Both the position numbers and the translations under genes were made by a program. A stretch of DNA of 54,192 nt, taken from contig NZ_JAGGOT010000042.1 in assembly GCF_018614195.1 (NCBI RefSeq), positions 88,362 to 142,553 of the forward strand, written 5' to 3'. The notes under the pieces were generated by a model. It made no database searches. It saw only the letters and a list, made by a program, of their open reading frames with translations, and was not told the origin of the DNA. Source of the DNA: Streptomyces sp. ISL-43 (GTDB lineage: Bacteria > Actinomycetota > Actinomycetes > Streptomycetales > Streptomycetaceae). Below, piece by piece: positions 54,179 through 54,192 of this stretch. Positions within the stretch are counted from its first letter, which is position 1. The number at the start of each line of letters is the position of its first letter.

Positions 54179-54192
54179 GAGCCGTTCCCCAA
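54175..54192 (+). CDS. Possible start of the next gene (cut by window edge)
   Basis: ATGAGAGCCGTTCCCCAA encodes MRAVPQ and overlaps the apparent ipdC stop (ATGA). A start MRAV is common in zinc-type alcohol dehydrogenases, which do occur in steroid clusters, but six codons cannot support a function. Confidence 0.35.

Overview
The window looks like chromosomal DNA of a Streptomyces or very close relative. GC content is very high, GTG starts and ATGA/GTGA overlaps are common, and the housekeeping genes (an actinobacterial DNA polymerase I, an ANTAR response regulator of the PdtaR type, pyruvate kinase, an S. griseus-type trypsin) have a Streptomyces character. These calls come from reading translated sequence, not from database searches.

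Layout. 1-8.8 kb: a partial lytic transglycosylase, a DUF4184 membrane protein, polA, an FdhF/YdeP-type molybdopterin oxidoreductase, a hotdog thioesterase and two small exported or membrane proteins. 9.1-14.8 kb: a five-gene branched-chain amino-acid ABC transporter operon (livK-H-M-G-F) with a strong hairpin after the binding-protein gene and a bidirectional terminator at its end. 14.9-17.0 kb: pdtaR, an atypical tRNA with anticodon CAA, an HTH-LAGLIDADG protein directly downstream of it, and a decayed creatininase. 17.2-22.7 kb: a TetR regulator divergent from an alpha/beta hydrolase with a clear operator between them, pyruvate kinase, a SIMPL protein and a Tat-exported 5'-nucleotidase. 22.7-28.7 kb: an orphan siderophore-type decarboxylase and N-monooxygenase pair, an aminopeptidase N and a chorismate mutase. 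28.9-33.6 kb: a NarL-type two-component system split by a 478 bp gap carrying a dispersed repeat, a secreted trypsin, a putative zinc metallopeptidase and a tiny Gly/Cys-rich membrane protein.

33.7-54.2 kb is a steroid-nucleus degradation region. Genes on the minus strand encode a KstD-like dehydrogenase, HsaB, HsaC, HsaD, HsaA, KshB, a 76-residue Cys protein, KshA, HsaF, HsaG and HsaE; an IclR regulator sits between the hsaA and kshB blocks. Together these would open ring B (KstD plus KshAB), hydroxylate and cleave ring A (HsaAB, HsaC, HsaD) and convert the dienoate to pyruvate and propionyl-CoA (HsaE, F, G). Beyond a small secreted protein, a second block encodes rings C/D enzymes: two SDRs (one IpdF-like), EchA20, IpdA, IpdB and an IpdC-like flavoenzyme, running off the right edge. 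The order SDR-ipdF-echA20-ipdA-ipdB-ipdC matches the Mycobacterium tuberculosis Rv3548c-Rv3553 block.

The most striking feature is a group II intron of about 2.46 kb, with an apparently intact RT/maturase carrying an HNH domain. It splits the first SDR gene of the ring C/D block four or five codons after its start. Splicing would restore the N-terminus. Without splicing, the intron's own domains V and VI form an open, in-frame leader for the enzyme, starting on an ATG that overlaps the maturase stop codon. The second candidate for something new is the tRNA plus LAGLIDADG-protein pair at 15.67-16.60 kb.
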